NCBI GenBank assembly: GCA_029224185.1
Contig: JANZKI010000039.1
Coordinates: 682,001 to 746,000 of the forward strand
Reading direction: 5' to 3'
Source of the DNA: Karalla daura
Taxonomy: Eukaryota > Chordata > Actinopteri > Chaetodontiformes > Leiognathidae
Length of the DNA: 64,000 nucleotides
Positions 23,479-33,885 of this stretch are shown here, piece by piece; the first letter of the stretch is position 1; each line of letters begins with the position of its first letter. Made by a program: the position numbers and the translations under genes. The notes beneath the pieces are model-generated. The model had not been told where the DNA came from, did no database searches, and was given only the letters and a program-made list of their open reading frames with translations.

Positions 23479-26400
23479 TATGATCCTGGAGATGAGATAT
23501 TAAAGCTCGCCGAAAATGAAAAAGTGAAAAAAACGACCACCCCGGACCTGTCGTTTTTTTCACTTTCGGCGAGCTTTAATATCTCAGCTCCGGAAAAACA
23601 CCCGGCATCGGGATTGCTTTTTCCAGTGAGCGTGGGCCACCCCGGAGGCGGCTCACACCCCAAATGGTGGGTTTGGGCTCGCTCGCTCGGGGTCGGGATC
23701 TCGGCCAAAACGACATGTCCGGGGTGGTCGTTTTTTTCACTTTCGGCGAGCTTTAAAATCTCAGCTCCAGGATCAAATCTGGCATCGGGATTGCTTTTTC
23801 CAGTGAGCATGGGCCACCCCGGAGGCGGCTCACACCCCAAATCGTTGGTTTGGGCTCGTTTGCTCGGGGTCGGGATTTCGGCCACAACGACAGGTCCGGG
23901 GTGGTCGTTTTTTTCACTTTCGGCGAGCTTTAATATCTCAGCTCCAGGATCAAATCCGGCATCGGGATTGCTTTTTCCAGTGAGCGTGGGCCACCCCGGA
24001 GGCGGCTCACACCCCAAATGGTGGGTTTGGGCTCGCTCGCTCGGGGTCGGGATCTCGGCCAAAACGACAGGTCCGGGGTGGTCGTTTTTTTCACTTTCGG
24101 CGAGCTTTAATATCTCAGCTCCAGGATCAAATCCGGCATCGGGATGGCTTTTTCCAGTGAGCGTGGGCCACTCCGGAGGCGGCTCACACCCCAATTCGGG
24201 GGTTTGGGCTCGCTCGCTCGGGGTCGGGATCTCGGCCAAAACGACAGGTCCGGGGTGGTCGTTTTTTTCACTTTCGGCGAGCTTTAATATCTCATCTCCA
24301 GGATCATATGATCCTGGAGATGAGATATTAAAGCTCGCCGAAAGTGAAAAAGTGAAAAAAACGACCACCCCGGACCTGTCGTTTTTTTCACTTTCGGCGA
24401 GCTTTAATATCTCAGCTCCGGAAAAACACCCGGCATCGGGATTGCTTTTTCCAGTGAGCGTGGGCCACCCCGGAGGCGGCTCACACCCCAAATGGTGGGT
24501 TTGGGCTCGCTCGCTCGGGGTCGGGATCTCGGCCAAAACGACAGGTCCGGGGTGGTCGTTTTTTTCACTTTCGGCGAGCTTTAAAATCTCAGCTCCAGGA
24601 TCAAATCCGGCATCGGGATTGCTTTTTCCAGTGAGCGTGGGCCACCCCGGAGGCGGCTCACACCCCAAATGGTGGGTTTGGGCTCGCTCGCTCGGGGTCG
24701 GGATCTCGGCCAAAACGACATGTCCGGGGTGGTCGTTTTTTTCCCTTTCGGTGAGCTTTAATATCTCATCTCCAGGATCATATGATCCTGGAGATGAGAT
24801 ATTAAAGCTCGCCGAAAGTGAAAAAGTGAAAAAAACGACCACCCCGGACCTGTCGTTTTTTTCACTTTCGGCGAGCTTTAATATCTCAGCTCCGGAAAAA
24901 CACCCGGCATCGGGATGGCTTTTTCCAGTGAGCGTGGGCCTCCCCGGAGGCGGCTCACACCCCAATTCGGGGGTTTGGGCTCGCTCGCTCGGGGTCGGGA
25001 TCTCGGCCAAAACGACAGGTCCGGGGTGGTCGTTTTTTTCACTTTCGGCGAGCTTTAATATCTCATCTCCAGGATCAAATCTGGCATCGGGATTGCTTTT
25101 TCCAGTGAGCATGGGCCACCCCGGAGGCGGCTCACACCCCAAATCGTTGGTTTGGGCTCGTTTGCTCGGGGTCGGGATTCCGGCCACAACGACAGGTCCG
25201 GGGTGGTCGTTTTTTTCACTTTCGGCGAGCTTTAATATCTCAGCTCCAGGATCAAATCCGGCATCGGGATTGCTTTTTCCAGTGAGCGTGGGCCACCCCG
25301 GAGGCGGCTCACACCCCAAATGGTGGGTTTGGGCACGCTCGCTCGGGGTCGGGATCTCGGCCAAAACGACAGGTCCGGGGTGGTCGTTTTTTTCACTTTC
25401 GGCGAGCTTTAAAATCTCAGCTCCAGGATCAAATCTGGCATCGGGATTGCTTTTTCCAGTGAGCATGGGCCACCCCGGAGGCGGCTCACACCCCAAATCG
25501 TTGGTTTGGGCTCGTTTGCTCGGGGTCGGGATTTCGGCCACAACGACAGGTCCGGGGTGGTCGTTTTTTTCACTTTCGGCGAGCTTTAATATCTCATCTC
25601 CAGGATCATATGATCCTGGAGTCCATCTCCAGGATCATATGATCCTGGAGATGAGATATTAAAGCTCGCCGAAAGTGAAAAAGTGAAAAAAACGACCACC
25701 CCGGACCTGTCGTTTTTTTCACTTTCGGCGAGCTTTAATATCTCAGCTCCGGAAAAACACCCGGCATCGGGATTGCTTTTTCCAGTGAGCGTGGGCCACC
25801 CCGGAGGCGGCTCACACCCCAAATGGTGGGTTTGGGCTCGCTCGCTCGGGGTCGGGATCTCGGCCAAAACGACAGGTCCGGGGTGGTCGTTTTTTTCACT
25901 TTCGGCGAGCTTTAAAATCTCAGCTCCAGGATCATATGATCCTGGAGATCATATGATCCTGGAGATGAGATATTAAAGCTCGCCGAAAATGAAAAAGTGA
26001 AAAAAACGACCACCCCGGACCTGTCGTTTTTTTCACTTTCGGCGAGCTTTAATATCTCAGCTCCGGAAAAACACCCGGCATCGGGATTGCTTTTTCCAGT
26101 GAGCGTGGGCCACCCCGGAGGCGGCTCACACCCCAAATGGTGGGTTTGGGCTCGCTCGCTCGGGGTCGGGATCTCGGCCAAAACGACAGGTCCGGGGTGG
26201 TCGTTTTTTTCACTTTCGGCGAGCTTTAAAATCTCAGCTCCAGGATCAAATCTGGCATCGGGATTGCTTTTTCCAGTGAGCATGGGCCACCCCGGAGGCG
26301 GCTCACACCCCAAATCGTTGGTTTGGGCTCGTTTGCTCGGGGTCGGGATTTCGGCCACAACGACAGGTCCGGGGTGGTCGTTTTTTTCACTTTCGGCGAG

Positions 26401-27134
26401 CTTTAATATCTCAGCTCCAGGATCAAATCCGGCATCGGGATTGCTTTTTCCAGTGAGCGTGGGCCACCCCGGAGGCGGCTCACACCCCAAATGGTGGGTT
26501 TGGGCTCGCTCGCTCGGGGTCGGGATCTCGGCCAAAACGACAGGTCCGGGGTGGTCGTTTTTTTCACTTTCGGCGAGCTTTAAAATCTCAGCTCCAGGAT
26601 CAAATCTGGCATCGGGATTGCTTTTTCCAGTGAGCATGGGCCACCCCGGAGGCGGCTCACACCCCAAATCGTTGGTTTGGGCTCGTTTGCTCGGGGTCGG
26701 GATTTCGGCCACAACGACAGGTCCGGGGTGGTCGTTTTTTTCACTTTCGGCGAGCTTTAAAATCTCAGCTCCAGGATCAAATCCGGCATCGGGATTGCTT
26801 TTTCCAGTGAGCGTGGGCCACCCCGGAGGCGGCTCACACCCCAAATCGTTGGTTTGGGATCATTCGCTCGGGGTCGGGATTTCGGCCAAAACGACAGGTC
26901 CGGGGTGGTCGTTTTTTTCACTTTCGGCGAGCTTTAATATCTCAGCTCCAGGATCAAATCCGGCATCGGGATGGCTTTTTCCAGTGAGCGTGGGCCACTC
27001 CGGAGGCGGCTCACACCCCAATTCGGGGGTTTGGGCTCGCTCGCTCGGGGTCGGGATCTCGGCCAAAACGACATGTCCGGGGTGGTCGTTTTTTTCCCTT
27101 TCGGCGAGCTTTAATATCTCATCTCCAGGATCAT
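23479..27134 (+). repeat. Diverged, rearranged copy of the 5,156-bp HOR
   Basis: Spacing between cores (828, 474, 828, then 297 and 1,182) repeats that of 3,367-6,993, with the same marker monomers (GGGCCTCCCCGG, GGGATTCCGGCC, GGGCACGCTCGC, GGGATCATTCGC). Differences are GGGGTCGGG in place of GGGGACGGG, AAATCTGGC near 25,437, and a 29-bp core duplication at 25,609-25,638. The 942-bp sub-block is missing. I read it as an older relative of the three left copies. Confidence 0.82.
25573..25675. repeat. Double-core junction, cores 29 bp apart
   Basis: Axes 25609 and 25638 are joined by CCTGGAGTCCATCTCC. The GTCC in the middle shows that two half-palindromes were joined imprecisely. Duplicated at 27395-27497 (axes 27431, 27460) and 29217-29319 (axes 29253, 29282). 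Confidence 0.9.
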
Positions 27135-27431
27135 ATGATCCTGGAGATGAGATATTAAAGCTCGCCGAAAGTGAAAAAGTGAAAAAAACGACCACCCCGG
27201 ACCTGTCGTTTTTTTCACTTTCGGCGAGCTTTAATATCTCAGCTCCGGAAAAACACCCGGCATCGGGATTGCTTTTTCCAGTGAGCGTGGGCCACCCCGG
27301 AGGCGGCTCACACCCCAAATCGTTGGTTTGGGCTCGTTTGCTCGGGGTCGGGATTTCGGCCACAACGACAGGTCCGGGGTGGTCGTTTTTTTCACTTTCG
27401 GCGAGCTTTAATATCTCATCTCCAGGATCAT
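25610..27431 (+). repeat. 1,822-bp tandem duplication, copy 1
   Basis: Repeats at +1,822. The matching stretch runs from about 25,470 to 27,570. The left limit of identity lies within a monomer (GAGCATGGGCC against GAGCGTGGGCC), so this duplication looks like in-register unequal exchange between an L monomer and a post-module monomer, not a palindrome break. Confidence 0.9.
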
Positions 27432-29253
27432 ATGATCCTGGAGTCCATCTCCAGGATCATATGATCCTGGAGATGAGATATTAAAGCTCGCCGAAAGTGA
27501 AAAAGTGAAAAAAACGACCACCCCGGACCTGTCGTTTTTTTCACTTTCGGCGAGCTTTAATATCTCAGCTCCGGAAAAACACCCGGCATCGGGATTGCTT
27601 TTTCCAGTGAGCGTGGGCCACCCCGGAGGCGGCTCACACCCCAAATGGTGGGTTTGGGCTCGCTCGCTCGGGGTCGGGATCTCGGCCAAAACGACAGGTC
27701 CGGGGTGGTCGTTTTTTTCACTTTCGGCGAGCTTTAAAATCTCAGCTCCAGGATCATATGATCCTGGAGATCATATGATCCTGGAGATGAGATATTAAAG
27801 CTCGCCGAAAATGAAAAAGTGAAAAAAACGACCACCCCGGACCTGTCGTTTTTTTCACTTTCGGCGAGCTTTAATATCTCAGCTCCGGAAAAACACCCGG
27901 CATCGGGATTGCTTTTTCCAGTGAGCGTGGGCCACCCCGGAGGCGGCTCACACCCCAAATGGTGGGTTTGGGCTCGCTCGCTCGGGGTCGGGATCTCGGC
28001 CAAAACGACAGGTCCGGGGTGGTCGTTTTTTTCACTTTCGGCGAGCTTTAAAATCTCAGCTCCAGGATCAAATCTGGCATCGGGATTGCTTTTTCCAGTG
28101 AGCATGGGCCACCCCGGAGGCGGCTCACACCCCAAATCGTTGGTTTGGGCTCGTTTGCTCGGGGTCGGGATTTCGGCCACAACGACAGGTCCGGGGTGGT
28201 CGTTTTTTTCACTTTCGGCGAGCTTTAATATCTCAGCTCCAGGATCAAATCCGGCATCGGGATTGCTTTTTCCAGTGAGCGTGGGCCACCCCGGAGGCGG
28301 CTCACACCCCAAATGGTGGGTTTGGGCTCGCTCGCTCGGGGTCGGGATCTCGGCCAAAACGACAGGTCCGGGGTGGTCGTTTTTTTCACTTTCGGCGAGC
28401 TTTAAAATCTCAGCTCCAGGATCAAATCTGGCATCGGGATTGCTTTTTCCAGTGAGCATGGGCCACCCCGGAGGCGGCTCACACCCCAAATCGTTGGTTT
28501 GGGCTCGTTTGCTCGGGGTCGGGATTTCGGCCACAACGACAGGTCCGGGGTGGTCGTTTTTTTCACTTTCGGCGAGCTTTAAAATCTCAGCTCCAGGATC
28601 AAATCCGGCATCGGGATTGCTTTTTCCAGTGAGCGTGGGCCACCCCGGAGGCGGCTCACACCCCAAATCGTTGGTTTGGGATCATTCGCTCGGGGTCGGG
28701 ATTTCGGCCAAAACGACAGGTCCGGGGTGGTCGTTTTTTTCACTTTCGGCGAGCTTTAATATCTCAGCTCCAGGATCAAATCCGGCATCGGGATGGCTTT
28801 TTCCAGTGAGCGTGGGCCACTCCGGAGGCGGCTCACACCCCAATTCGGGGGTTTGGGCTCGCTCGCTCGGGGTCGGGATCTCGGCCAAAACGACATGTCC
28901 GGGGTGGTCGTTTTTTTCCCTTTCGGCGAGCTTTAATATCTCATCTCCAGGATCATATGATCCTGGAGATGAGATATTAAAGCTCGCCGAAAGTGAAAAA
29001 GTGAAAAAAACGACCACCCCGGACCTGTCGTTTTTTTCACTTTCGGCGAGCTTTAATATCTCAGCTCCGGAAAAACACCCGGCATCGGGATTGCTTTTTC
29101 CAGTGAGCGTGGGCCACCCCGGAGGCGGCTCACACCCCAAATCGTTGGTTTGGGCTCGTTTGCTCGGGGTCGGGATTTCGGCCACAACGACAGGTCCGGG
29201 GTGGTCGTTTTTTTCACTTTCGGCGAGCTTTAATATCTCATCTCCAGGATCAT
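27432..29253 (+). repeat. 1,822-bp tandem duplication, copy 2
   Basis: Same structure as copy 1, including GGGATCATTCGC near 28,679 and the double-core junction at 29253/29282. After about 29,392 the two diverge: an N monomer here, an EKH-type W monomer there. Confidence 0.9.
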
Positions 29254-29281
29254 ATGATCCTGGAGTCCATCTCCAGGATCA

Positions 29282-32200
29282 TATGATCCTGGAGATGAGA
29301 TATTAAAGCTCGCCGAAAGTGAAAAAGTGAAAAAAACGACCACCCCGGACCTGTCGTTTTTTTCACTTTCGGCGAGCTTTAATATCTCAGCTCCAGGATC
29401 AAATCCGGCATCGGGATGGCTTTTTCCAGTGAGCGTGGGCCACTCCGGAGGCGGCTCACACCCCAATTCGGGGGTTTGGGCTCGCTCGCTCGGGGTCGGG
29501 ATCTCGGCCAAAACGACATGTCCGGGGTGGTCGTTTTTTTCCCTTTCGGCGAGCTTTAATATCTCATCTCCAGGATCATATGATCCTGGAGATCATATGA
29601 TCCTGGAGATGAGATATTAAAGCTCGCCGAAAATGAAAAAGTGAAAAAAACGACCACCCCGGACCTGTCGTTTTTTTCACTTTCGGCGAGCTTTAATATC
29701 TCAGCTCCGGAAAAACACCCGGCATCGGGATTGCTTTTTCCAGTGAGCGTGGGCCACCCCGGAGGCGGCTCACACCCCAAATGGTGGGTTTGGGCTCGCT
29801 CGCTCGGGGTCGGGATCTCGGCCAAAACGACAGGTCCGGGGTGGTCGTTTTTTTCACTTTCGGCGAGCTTTAAAATCTCAGCTCCAGGATCATATGATCC
29901 TGGAGATCATATGATCCTGGAGATGAGATATTAAAGCTCGCCGAAAATGAAAAAGTGAAAAAAACGACCACCCCGGACCTGTCGTTTTTTTCACTTTCGG
30001 CGAGCTTTAATATCTCAGCTCCGGAAAAACACCCGGCATCGGGATTGCTTTTTCCAGTGAGCGTGGGCCACCCCGGAGGCGGCTCACACCCCAAATGGTG
30101 GGTTTGGGCTCGCTCGCTCGGGGTCGGGATCTCGGCCAAAACGACAGGTCCGGGGTGGTCGTTTTTTTCACTTTCGGCGAGCTTTAAAATCTCAGCTCCA
30201 GGATCAAATCTGGCATCGGGATTGCTTTTTCCAGTGAGCGTGGGCCACCCCGGAGGCGGCTCACACCCCAAATGGTGGGTTTGGGCTCGCTCGCTCGGGG
30301 TCGGGATCTCGGCCAAAACGACAGGTCCGGGGTGGTCGTTTTTTTCACTTTCGGCGAGCTTTAAAATCTCAGCTCCAGGATCGAATCTGGCATCGGGATT
30401 GCTTTTTCCAGTGAGCATGGGCCACCCCGGAGGCGGCTCACACCCCAAATCGTTGGTTTGGGCTCGTTTGCTCGGGGTCGGGATTTCGGCCACAACGACA
30501 GGTCCGGGGTGGTCGTTTTTTTCACTTTCGGCGAGCTTTAATATCTCAGCTCCAGGATCAAATCCGGCATCGGGATTGCTTTTTCCAGTGAGCGTGGGCC
30601 ACCCCGGAGGCGGCTCACACCCCAAATGGTGGGTTTGGGCTCGCTCGCTCGGGGTCGGGATCTCGGCCAAAACGACAGGTCCGGGGTGGTCGTTTTTTTC
30701 ACTTTCGGCGAGCTTTAAAATCTCAGCTCCAGGATCAAATCCGGCATCGGGATTGCTTTTTCCAGTGAGCGTGGGCCACCCCGGAGGCGGCTCACACCCC
30801 AAATCGTTGGTTTGGGCTCGTTCGCTCGGGGTCGGGATTTCGGCCAAAACGACAGGTCCGGGGTGGTCGTTTTTTTCACTTTCGGCGAGCTTTAATATCT
30901 CAGCTCCAGGATCAAATCCGGCATCGGGATGGCTTTTTCCAGTGAGCGTGGGCCACTCCGGAGGCGGCTCACACCCCAATTCGGGGGTTTGGGCTCGCTC
31001 GCTCGGGGTCGGGATCTCGGCCAAAACGACATGTCCGGGGTGGTCGTTTTTTTCCCTTTCGGCGAGCTTTAATATCTCATCTCCAGGATCATATGATCCT
31101 GGAGATCATATGATCCTGGAGATGAGATATTAAAGCTCGCCGAAAATGAAAAAGTGAAAAAAACGACCACCCCGGACCTGTCGTTTTTTTCACTTTCGGC
31201 GAGCTTTAATATCTCAGCTCCGGAAAAACACCCGGCATCGGGATTGCTTTTTCCAGTGAGCGTGGGCCACCCCGGAGGCGGCTCACACCCCAAATGGTGG
31301 GTTTGGGCTCGCTCGCTCGGGGTCGGGATCTCGGCCAAAACGACAGGTCCGGGGTGGTCGTTTTTTTCACTTTCGGCGAGCTTTAAAATCTCAGCTCCAG
31401 GATCAAATCCGGCATCGGGATTGCTTTTTCCAGTGAGCGTGGGCCACCCCGGAGGCGGCTCACACCCCAAATCGTTGGTTTGGGCTCGTTCGCTCGGGGT
31501 CGGGATTTCGGCCAAAACGACAGGTCCGGGGTGGTCGTTTTTTTCACTTTCGGCGAGCTTTAATATCTCAGCTCCAGGATCAAATCCGGCATCGGGATTG
31601 CTTTTTCCAGTGAGCGTGGGCCACCCCGGAGGCGGCTCACACCCCAAATGGTGGGTTTGGGCTCGCTCGCTCGGGGTCGGGATCTCGGCCAAAACGACAG
31701 GTCCGGGGTGGTCGTTTTTTTCACTTTCGGCGAGCTTTAAAATCTCAGCTCCAGGATCAAATCCGGCATCGGGATTGCTTTTTCCAGTGAGCGTGGGCCA
31801 CCCCGGAGGCGGCTCACACCCCAAATGGTGGGTTTGGGCTCGCTCGCTCGGGGTCGGGATCTCGGCCAAAACGACATGTCCGGGGTGGTCGTTTTTTTCC
31901 CTTTCGGCGAGCTTTAATATCTTTAGATATTAAAGCTCGCCGAAAGTGAAAAAGTGAAAAAAACGACCACCCCGGACCTGTCGTTTTTTTCACTTTCGGC
32001 GAGCTTTAATATCTCAGCTCCGGAAAAACACCCGGCATCGGGATTGCTTTTTCCAGTGAGCGTGGGCCACCCCGGAGGCGGCTCACACCCCAAATGGTGG
32101 GTTTGGGCTCGCTCGCTCGGGGTCGGGATCTCGGCCAAAACGACATGTCCGGGGTGGTCGTTTTTTTCCCTTTCGGCGAGCTTTAATATCTCATCTCCAG

Positions 32201-32680
32201 GATCATATGATCCTGGAGATGAGATATTAAAGCTCGCCGAAAGTGAAAAAGTGAAAAAAACGACCACCCCGGACCTGTCGTTTTTTTCACTTTCGGCGAG
32301 CTTTAATATCTCAGCTCCGGAAAAACACCCGGCATCGGGATTGCTTTTTCCAGTGAGCGTGGGCCACCCCGGAGGCGGCTCACACCCCAAATGGTGGGTT
32401 TGGGCTCGCTCGCTCGGGGTCGGGATCTCGGCCAAAACGACAGGTCCTGGGTGGTCATTTTTTTCATTTTCGGCGAGCTTTAATATCTCAGCTCCAGGAT
32501 CAAATCCGGCATCGGGATGGCTTTTTCCAGTGAGCGTGGGCCACTCCGGAGGCGGCTCACACCCCAATTCGGGGGTTTGGGCTCGCTCGCTCGGGGTCGG
32601 GATCTCGGCCAAAACGACATGTCCGGGGTGGTCGTTTTTTTCCCTTTCGGCGAGCTTTAATATCTCAGCTCCAGGATCAT
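29282..32680 (+). repeat. 9,532-bp unit, copy 2 (3.4 kb retained)
   Basis: Near-identical to 19,750-23,148. It ends at axis 32680, where copy 1 has a doubled core and this copy a single one. To the right a different monomer family begins. A private change, GGTCCTGGGTGG, lies near 32,446. Confidence 0.9.
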
Positions 32681-33771
32681 ATGATCCTGGAGATGAGATA
32701 TTAAAGCTCGCCGAAAGTGAAAAAGTGAAAAAAACGACCACCCCGGACCTGTCGTTTTTTTCACTTTCGGCGAGCTTTAATATCTCAGCTCCGGAAAAAC
32801 ACCCGGCATCGGGATTGCTTTTTCCAGTGAGCGTGGGCCACCCCGGAGGCGGCTCACACCCCAAATGGTGGGTTTGGGCTCGCTCGCTCGGGGTCGGGAT
32901 CTCGGCCAAAACGACAGGTCCGGGGTGGTCATTTTTTTCACTTTCGGCGAGCTTTAAAATCTCAGCTCCAGGATCAAATCCGGCATCGGGATTGCTTTTT
33001 CCAGTGAGCGTGGGCCACCCCGGAGGCGGCTCACACCCCAAATCGTTGGTTTGGGCTCGTTCGCTCGGGGTCGGGATCTCGGCCAAAACGACAGGTCCGG
33101 GGTGGTCGTTTTTTTTGTCACTTTCGGCGAGCTTTAAAATCTCAGCTCCAGGATCAAATCCGGCATCGGGATTGCTTTTTCCAGTGAGCGTGGGCCACCC
33201 CGGAGGCGGCTCACACCCCAAATGGTGGGTTTGGGCTCGCTCGCTCGGGGTCGGGATCTCGGCCAAAACGACAGGTCCGGGGTGGTCGTTTTTTTCACTT
33301 TCGGCGAGCTTTAAAATCTCAGCTCCAGGATCAAATCCGGCATCGGGATTGCTTTTTCCAGTGAGCGTGGGCCACCCCGGAGGCGGCTCACACCCCAAAT
33401 GGTGGGTTTGGGCTCGCTCGCTCGGGGTCGGGATCTCGGCCAAAACGACATGTCCGGGGTGGTCGTTTTTTTCCCTTTCGGCGAGCTTTAATATCTCATC
33501 TCCAGGATCATATGATCCTGGAGATGAGATATTAAAGCTCGCCGAAAGTGAAAAAGTGAAAAAAACGACCACCCCGGACCTGTCGTTTTTTTCACTTTCG
33601 GCGAGCTTTAATATCTCAGCTCCGGAAAAACACCCGGCATCGGGATTGCTTTTTCCAGTGAGCGTGGGCCACCCCGGAGGCGGCTCACACCCCAAATGGT
33701 GGGTTTGGGCTCGCTCGCTCGGGGTCGGGATCTCGGCCAAAACGACATGTCCGGGGTGGTCGTTTTTTTCC
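32681..33771 (+). repeat. Start of the right-hand monomer family
   Basis: First block after the family change: a 297-bp module, an S monomer with GGTCATTT, the first 180-bp monomer (33088-33267) and W (297+177+180+177 = 831 to axis 33511), then one 297-bp module to axis 33808. No L monomer or 274- or 314-bp module follows this point. Confidence 0.85.
33088..33267 (+). repeat. 180-bp monomer variant (3-bp insertion)
   Basis: The run after GGTCG reads T8 then GTCAC instead of T7 then CAC, a net gain of three bases, so the unit is 180 bp. The inserted G lies at 33117 here, and at 34936, 35293, 37192, 38377, 39385, 40393, 42349, 43477, 45429, 46260, 47268, 48276, 50233, 52601, 54482, 56186, 57194, 58202, 60419, 61427 and 62435. 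None occurs left of 33 kb. It is the best single marker of the right-hand family and gives the 1,008-bp register. Confidence 0.95.
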
Positions 33772-33885
33772 CTTTCGGCGAGCTTTAATATCTCATCTCC
33801 AGGATCATATGATCCTGGCGAGCTTTAATATCTCATCTCCAGGATCATATGATCCTGGAGATGAGATATTAAAGCTCGCCGAAAG
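33772..33885. repeat. Double-core junction, cores 40 bp apart
   Basis: Axes 33808 and 33848. The first core keeps only its inner CCAGGATCATATGATCCTGG and then joins CGAGCTTTAATATCTC of a second complete palindrome. This looks like a partial palindrome duplication. Confidence 0.88.

Larger units (their letters stand above)
19750..29281 (+). repeat. 9,532-bp unit, copy 1
   Basis: From the core at axis 19750 the sequence repeats at +9,532 through to the core at 23148 (second copy 29,282-32,680). Shared markers include GGATCGAATCTGG (about 20,847 and 30,379) and the 2-base-loop hairpin (22,391 and 31,923). The unit holds short 314-bp modules, a W/S-rich stretch (20,378-22,391), a diverged 5,156-type segment (23,479-27,134) and the 1,822-bp duplication. 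Confidence 0.9.
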
